Positions 58,601 through 64,000 of a DNA stretch of 64,000 nucleotides are shown one piece after another. The stretch is taken from assembly GCA_023374045.1 (NCBI GenBank), contig CM041776.1, positions 471,251,375 to 471,315,374 of the forward strand, given 5' to 3'. Source of the stretch: Limonium bicolor (Eukaryota; Streptophyta; Magnoliopsida; Caryophyllales; Plumbaginaceae). Below the pieces are notes generated by a model. That model saw only the letters and a program-made list of their open reading frames with translations, was not told where the DNA came from and did no database searches. Positions within the stretch are counted from its first letter, which is position 1, and every line of letters begins with the position of its first letter. The position numbers and the translations under genes were made by a program.

Positions 58601-61600
58601 TATTATGTTTTTTAAAAATTTATACTCATTTTTACAGTAGTAACTAATTTTAAACGAAATCTAAGAAATATTTTTTTCAAATTTTTATGTTTTTATTAAT
58701 TTTTTATTGCTTATTCATTTTCTAAGATATTTTTTATATAATTTTTATATTTTTATAATATTTTAGATTTTATGTGAATTTTTTACCACTAAGGGTATAT
58801 TGTGAAAATTAAAAGTACTTTATGACTTCTATTTATATTTTTTTAATCTTTTTTTCTTTTATATATAGTAACATTTTATGGACGTTTACTAAAATATAGT
58901 GATATTTTGTGACTTTTATTTTTAGGACATTTCATGAATTATCCAAAATTGTAACCACATTTCATGAAATTTCCAAAATAAGGTTAATAAAATTGAATAG
59001 CAAATATTATCAATCTAACTGAATACTCGAATGAAAACTCTCCAACAAAAGAAGGAAAAGAAAGTGAATAATTTTTGGGATATATTGACTCCCGCCTGTA
59101 GTATGGAAGATAATTACTGTGAGGAAATATTGATTCTGATATCATCCTTTAAAAGGTTGAAGAAGTCAGTCCCCTAATTCCAAGTGGAGCCTAGCGATCT
59201 CGAGGTTAGATGATCGATAAAAGTGGATCCGGACGATTACATCCACCATTCTCTGAAAATCCCTTTTATCGCTCTCTTAGGCGATTTCAGACGCGACTTG
59301 CGTCGTCCTCTTTTTTCTCAACTGATCAGTCAGCGAGATTGGCTCCAGCCTCATCAATCCTCCCAGTCCGGTAGTGATTCCTCGCTCTCCAGGTTCCATC
59401 CCGTGAGTAGTGAGCTTCGGTCTGTGCTCTCTTCCTCGTCGCTCTGTTAGGGCTGGGTTTGGGATTTTGTCTTCCGTCGTCCTCCAGGGGTACGCTTCGG
59501 GGCTTGTCCGATACCTCGTGATCCTCTCTCCGGTTTCTGGTAATCGGTTTCTCTACCCCGGTTTTTTCTCCGTTTGTGATTTTGGTCTAGTTCCATTTGG
59601 TGGGTGCTCGTGTTTTCTTTCTCGTCAGTCTTCAGGGTGGGGTTTGGGAGTTTCCCAGTGTGGGTGTTTTACCAGTTAGGTCGTCGGGCTTCGTCGGCTC
59701 TGCAACAGTGAGTAGGGTCTTTGATTCGGTAGGAGAAATGTTTACTCTCGTTCCTTGCTCTAGTCGTGCTTTCCTGCTTGGCTTTGTTTACTCGGTAGAC
59801 ATTATTGGGTTTGAAGGTTATCTAGATCGAAACGGGCTGACTATTGCTTCATCTCTGTCGGACCAGGAGGGAGATGAATTTCTTCTCTTCCGTCTGAAAG
59901 TTAAGTGTCATTTTTCTGGATTGTGGAAGAAGAAGCTTGTGTTCTGGTGCGTCCGTGTCAGAAACTGGGATGTCTTAACATCGTTTCAAATTGGAGTCCC
60001 GATCCCATTAGTGGAATGGAGTTATATTATGGTTGAATCTCTTGTGAATCTGATTACTATCGCAGATTCAGCTAACTTCTGTTTTCGGACTTTGGCAAAG
60101 AAAGTTGTGAGGAATTGTTGTTATTTGGAGCTAAAAGATCAAGGGGATAGTGAACGGAGTAAATTGCATATGAGTGTCTTGTTTTGGAAGTGGGTGGAGA
60201 TATATCTTGTTGACAGTTTCAGGGTTGTCGATGAGTGTGGGGGCTCCCTGTTAGATTTCTTCTTATCATCAAATGAGGAAGTGGTTTGTAGAGCCAGAAA
60301 AGTAAATTTATTGGTTCAAACTTCTAGCATCCCAAAAAAGCTCTACTCCCTCAAGAAAAGAAAATTCCTGCAGATCAAGATACAAACTAAAGCCTCTAAA
60401 TACCAAAAGAAGGATAGTCATGAAGCTCCAACTCTAAAAAGGGTTAAGAAACAGGCTGCTAAGACCTTACAGGATTCGAGTAGTATTAAGGAGAATCTGC
60501 ACAAGGTTGCCCTTGCTGATAAGCAAGGCAGCCAGGAGTAATGGATCCCTTTGATCTCTACTGCTGGGGGTTTGGTCTCCTCCTAGCAGCTCTTCATGGA
60601 TGTTTGCCAAACTATCTTAATAGTGCGGCTAACAGTCCTTCTTCAGAGACTGAGATGCAAGGGAAGTTTGTTCTCGGTGTGAGGGTGTTGTCGAGTAAGT
60701 GTAAGACTGGTTGTAGGAGGATTTTGTCTAAACAGGGTAAAGGGGAGGTTTCTCGTTTGGTTAGGTTGTTATTCTTCAGATGGTTGTTTGGGCTAATGAT
60801 CTATAAGGGGAAGAGTAAGAATAAACTCAGAAACTGCTGCTTCAGTAGGCTACTGAAGAAGAAGAGGTCGATGTTTGACAGTGATCAGAAGAAGGTGCAG
60901 ATGGAAAGGAGTAAGTGCAAGTTAAAGATCAAAGCTGGAAAGATCTCAAGCACCATCAGTGTGCAAATTGTTAGATTGTTACCACGATTAATAGCTCTGG
61001 AGCTTGTCATTCTGATGGGTAGCCTTAGCTTGTGTCTCAATCTAATGGATAGATCGATCAAGTGGAGAGATTGGAATGTACTCAATGGTCTAGTTATCAG
61101 TTTTTGGTATCACAGAATAGTTTGCTAGTGTTTTATGGAGGCTCGGGAAGGGTTAGATGCTACGATCAAACATAGCAGGTTCATGTCCAGCAGTGGTGTT
61201 TTTTTTTTGGAGTAAAGTAGAGTGGATGATTATGTTAGTTGTCTAGCTTAGTTCAGATTGTATTAAGTGGCTGCTAAAGAGCCTTGTTTTTGTCTCTGAT
61301 TGTGCTGATAGTAGTAACAACAGAGTTGTAAATATGTCTGTTTGGGTTAGTAGTTTGATGGGGATTGAGATCCTCTGCGTTGTAATCGGTAGTTGGTTTG
61401 TAAGCTAGTTAAAACTCTCTTGATTAGTTTGAATGAAGGTATTTCAGTTTGTTTCAAAAAAAAAAGAGTGGATCCGGAACAGAAGAAGGTAACATTCAAC
61501 TGTATTTCTTGTCTACACTCATATTTTCTCAACATGTACTTTACAGCTAACAATCTAAACATATACAAAAATTATAAAATCAATTATATATAATTTTTAT

Positions 61601-63905
61601 ATACATTTTTATTATACATAAAAAAAATATAAGTTTATATGTCCACATATACAATTAATATAGTAAAAAATTAATACATGAGAGTATAGCCAAGAGACTC
61701 AATGACATTAGCCAATAATTTGTTCTTTTACAATAAGGTTTATCGCGTAGAAAATAAAAGTCAAACTTTCGGATAGTGTATTTTGCAACAAGCGTCCAAT
61801 TTTTTCACCTTGAGTTCATTTATATAAACGTGGTAAACCCAAAGCGAATATACACCAATATTTTGATTCTACCCTTCATATAGTTGAATCTATGTGCTTT
61901 AGCTCAAATGGAAAAACACAATAGTTTATTCTTATTTTATTTACCAATAGGACTAGAGAGTCGAAAATAAATAAGTGTGAAGAAAATCAAAATTGGAAAC
62001 TTAACCTGCTATAACAAAATTCTAATGATCTTGTACTTTCAAAATTTTAAAGCCTAATTATTAGAAAATAACATATAACTTCGGTTATAAATTTTGTCTT
62101 TACTTTGTAATGAAAACGTTTAATATAGAAAAAAATAGGTAACAATCAAAATTCTTATATGTATTATTTTCAAATGGACATCAACTCCCCGATCCAAATC
62201 TGTGACCGGCGTGAAAATAGGTAACAATCTTAAAACGCAGATCCAATCTGCTATAGTAAATTAGATCAGGGAGTTGATTAACCCTGCTGATCCAATCTGA
62301 AAACGTTTATTGTAAAAAAATAGGTAACAATCAAAATTCATATGTAACCGTATTATTTTCAATCTGATTAGGATACCAATAACATTGTTGGTTGTATAAT
62401 AAATATAACTATTTTTAGTTACATAGGATACACGGTTCTAATTTACTCTAACATATGGAAAAATGATGTTAATGTCATATAATCCGGCTTTCATTCCGCA
62501 AGAAGTTGAAGAAGGGATGCTTGTGACGTGTTTAAAAATTATGATACTAGTTGTTATCAAAAAAAAAAATTATGATACTTGTGTCATATTTATAAATATT
62601 AGACTATTTTTTTAGAATAAATTTGACAGTCTAAAATGTTTGATAATTGATATTGAAAGTTTAAGTTATTAATGTTTTATCATCACTATAATTAGGGATG
62701 ACAAATCGGATTAATGGTTTGTGAAATGTGTTTAAGAATATATTGACCCATACTCAAAAATATTATTAGGTTATAAATTTCAACTAAGACCATAAGACGC
62801 AGACAAAACCACCCAAACCAAACCTTTATATTCCAAAGATTTCTTAATACAATTTTTCTCAGTTATTCATTTTTTAATCCTAAATAAGTAATAAGGTATC
62901 AAGATGTCCGTTAGATTAATCAAAGAAAACTTTAACAAAAATATTGGGTCCACATTAGTGTTTTAGAACTTAAAAGAGCGAAAGTGACAAACTAATACAT
63001 GTGTACTATATAATGTATTTGTTTCTAATAAAATATTGATAGCCGCTCACGGATTGGCTTTGTGTTAGAACTTGTAAGTTATACCCAACCCAATAAAATA
63101 AAAACTAACCTAAACCAAACCTAAACATTATACCGATGATAACAAATCTCAACCTGAAGCTATAATTTACGGGTCAATTTTAGGTAGGGTCTACTACAAT
63201 AATTTTAATAAACAATAATAACAATATTTTAAGTATGACAAAATGTCATAATTTTTGTAAATATGACACTAGAGTCACTTCCAACTCCAAGCTAATGTTA
63301 TCAGAAAGTTTATATTTTTTAAACAAGACATGCGTTAAATACCAGTGAATAGTGACACCGTAACTCCCTTGATTATGAACGTTGACTTTGACCCGTTGGC
63401 CTCGTTGAAGGTGAAGTGCTGGACCTGGGAACATCCCGTTCACCGTGAGTATCTTCTTCGTTTTGCATACCCTAGTATATGTTGCTTCTTGAACCTGCAA
63501 GTTATTTAAGTATGGTGGAATTTGAATCAGTGAAGGGTTATCGTACCCCAGACCGCAAGAAATCAAAACTTGAAAGCCCTATTTGATCTCTTGCGATTTT
63601 GGCAAGCCAATATGACTACAGGATTAAAAGCTTTCATTACGGTGTTCTGATAATGGAATTATGCCAAATTACTTGTTGGTATAAATCAATATACTTACGA
63701 TCCAATCTATCGTAGTGATGCGGTGGTTTCCGGTAGGAGAGACATGGTTCTTGAGAGGAGTTATGAACAACAGAACAGCAATATTCAGAGAGACCAGCAG
63801 AGTTAATCCAAGTGCCCAGAAGACAATCTGTAACCGGCGTGAAGATAATGATAATGGTGAACTCTCTGCGGCAATATCATGCTTCTTCCCCACCGTGAGT
63901 TCCAT
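55607..63905 (-). CDS. Laccase copy B, six exons, apparently intact (651 aa)
   Basis: Laccases are secreted multicopper oxidases that oxidise phenols with reduction of O2 to water in the wall or apoplast. Exons: 63,905-63,699, 63,578-63,343, 57,807-57,563, 57,333-57,205, 56,927-55,989, 55,806-55,607; all introns are GT-AG and phases match. Copper motifs: HWHG 147-150 (split by intron 2), WWHAH 190-194, HPMHLHG 529-535, [12 protein letters not shown] 591-602, with Met602 at the type-1 axial position. Residues 25-48 are hydrophobic, preceded by Arg-Arg, so a signal anchor or uncleaved signal is possible. At 651 aa it is longer than the usual 550-580, mainly N-terminally. Intron 2 is 5.5 kb and contains a Mutator-type element and a retroposon. 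The exact clade is not determined. Confidence 0.9.
57867..58974. mobile_element. Mutator-type non-autonomous element in intron 2 of copy B
   Basis: It is the ortholog of 39,698-40,824 in copy A at the identical position, with the ATTTCATGAAATTTCC right end conserved. Small deletions have accumulated. Its presence in both copies dates it before the duplication. Confidence 0.65.
59738..60541 (+). CDS. Retroposon ORF1, unknown protein with Lys-rich tail
   Basis: It has 267 codons from the first ATG ([16 protein letters not shown]); the open frame extends upstream to 59,597. I recognise no domain. The N-terminal two thirds is hydrophobic and Trp/Cys-rich ([30 protein letters not shown]). The last ~70 residues are strongly basic ([27 protein letters not shown]), as in nucleic-acid-binding tails. 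There is no CCHC knuckle and no DUF4283-like motif of plant L1 ORF1. It ends TAA, overlapping the ATG of the next frame. Whether it is translated is unknown. Confidence 0.45.
   Translation: MFTLVPCSSRAFLLGFVYSVDIIGFEGYLDRNGLTIASSLSDQEGDEFLLFRLKVKCHFSGLWKKKLVFWCVRVRNWDVLTSFQIGVPIPLVEWSYIMVESLVNLITIADSANFCFRTLAKKVVRNCCYLELKDQGDSERSKLHMSVLFWKWVEIYLVDSFRVVDECGGSLLDFFLSSNEEVVCRARKVNLLVQTSSIPKKLYSLKKRKFLQIKIQTKASKYQKKDSHEAPTLKRVKKQAAKTLQDSSSIKENLHKVALADKQGSQE
60541..61128 (+). CDS. Retroposon ORF2, unknown basic protein
   Basis: It has 195 codons starting one base inside the ORF1 stop (TAATG), an arrangement that allows reinitiation. The protein is basic ([34 protein letters not shown]), with hydrophobic stretches near the N-terminus ([14 protein letters not shown]) and C-terminus. 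No RT (YADD-type), endonuclease or RNase H motif is visible. It could be a real second protein, or a chance frame in the 3' region. Confidence 0.35.
   Translation: MDPFDLYCWGFGLLLAALHGCLPNYLNSAANSPSSETEMQGKFVLGVRVLSSKCKTGCRRILSKQGKGEVSRLVRLLFFRWLFGLMIYKGKSKNKLRNCCFSRLLKKKRSMFDSDQKKVQMERSKCKLKIKAGKISSTISVQIVRLLPRLIALELVILMGSLSLCLNLMDRSIKWRDWNVLNGLVISFWYHRIVC
61479..63342 (-). other. Intron 2 of laccase copy B, proximal part
   Basis: This intron sequence is collinear with 41,085-43,463 of copy A but lacks the foldback MITE. It contains the GGTAACAATCAAAATTC site (near 62,140) into which hAT-2 inserted in copy C, and the AATAAACAATAATAAC site (near 63,208) used by the MULE. No coding region. 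Confidence 0.8.
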
Positions 63906-63947
63906 GGTGTTCCGTTCCTGTATGGTGTCTGTGCGCGCGGCTGCTCT

Positions 63948-63955
63948 TATTTATA
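63948..63955 (-). promoter_or_regulatory. TATA box of laccase copy B
   Basis: TATAAATA on the minus strand lies ~45 bp before the start codon, which leaves a very short 5' UTR. Homology to copies A and C stops at the start codon, and neither has this box at this place. Confidence 0.6.
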
Positions 63956-64000
63956 AGATCAGACGTCGCTGCTCTTACCTACCCGAATGATGCGCTAATG

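Larger units (their letters stand above)
59234..61466 (+). mobile_element. Poly(A)-tailed L1-like retroposon without visible reverse transcriptase
   Basis: The insertion lies in intron 2 of laccase B, opposite to the gene. It is flanked by AGTGGATCCGGA at 59,222-59,233 and 61,467-61,478 (12-bp duplication) and ends TTCAGTTTGTTTC followed by an A-run. Both are marks of target-primed reverse transcription. The 5' part (59,234-59,737) is a GC/CT-rich leader. Two ORFs follow, joined TAATG. Plant L1 elements end in a similar GAATGAAGG...GTTTC-polyA tail, but no endonuclease or RT motif is visible. It may be a deleted L1 derivative or an L1-mobilised cellular transcript. Confidence 0.75.

Noticed and set aside
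60541..61128. Reverse transcriptase in retroposon ORF2
   Set aside because: No YADD-type box, no endonuclease residues and too short. I found no RT motif in any frame of the element.

Overview
This is repeat-rich nuclear DNA of a flowering plant, most likely a dicot. The evidence is a tandem array of intron-containing plant-type laccase genes, plant retrotransposon lineages (Athila-type Gypsy, Sirevirus-like and Ale-like Copia), hAT and Mutator DNA transposons, AT-rich introns, and no bacterial-style operons. The species cannot be named from the sequence alone. Every family assignment here is a reading of motifs, without a database search.

Left part (1-25,309): nested transposons with no host gene. 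A ~1 kb hAT element (4,886-21,397, 8-bp duplication GTTTGGAT) contains a minus-strand Sirevirus-like Copia (5,408-20,931). That Copia contains a gag-only LTR retrotransposon (11,398-17,577, duplication TGCCA). The hAT itself lies in an AT-rich stretch that may be the long LTR of yet another element. The block ends with an Athila-type 3' LTR (23,959-25,309). The flank of that LTR is laccase intron sequence, so the pile appears to sit inside a laccase gene that begins further right.

Right part (25,310-64,000): a tandem laccase array on the minus strand, in three states. Copy C (25,310-36,600) keeps only intron 2 and exons 1-2 here. It is invaded by a hAT, a 1.2 kb foldback element, a 6.1 kb Mutator-like element carrying transposase remnants and a GRF-zinc-finger-like remnant, and a Copia piece inside exon 2. 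Copy A (37,482-44,028) has all six exons but carries three nonsense codons, frameshifts and a lost splice donor. Copy B (55,607-63,905) reads as an intact six-exon laccase of 651 aa with all copper-ligand motifs and its own TATA box. The spacers between copies are built from a ~72-bp minisatellite. The A-B spacer was later split by a hAT MITE and by a full-length 10.3 kb Athila-type retrotransposon (44,709-55,018).

The three laccase paralogs act as natural empty sites for one another, so several insertions can be dated relative to the duplication and their ends read to the base. The least familiar object is a 2.2 kb poly(A)-tailed retroposon in intron 2 of copy B (59,234-61,466). It carries two ORFs joined by a TAATG stop/start overlap and has no recognisable reverse transcriptase.
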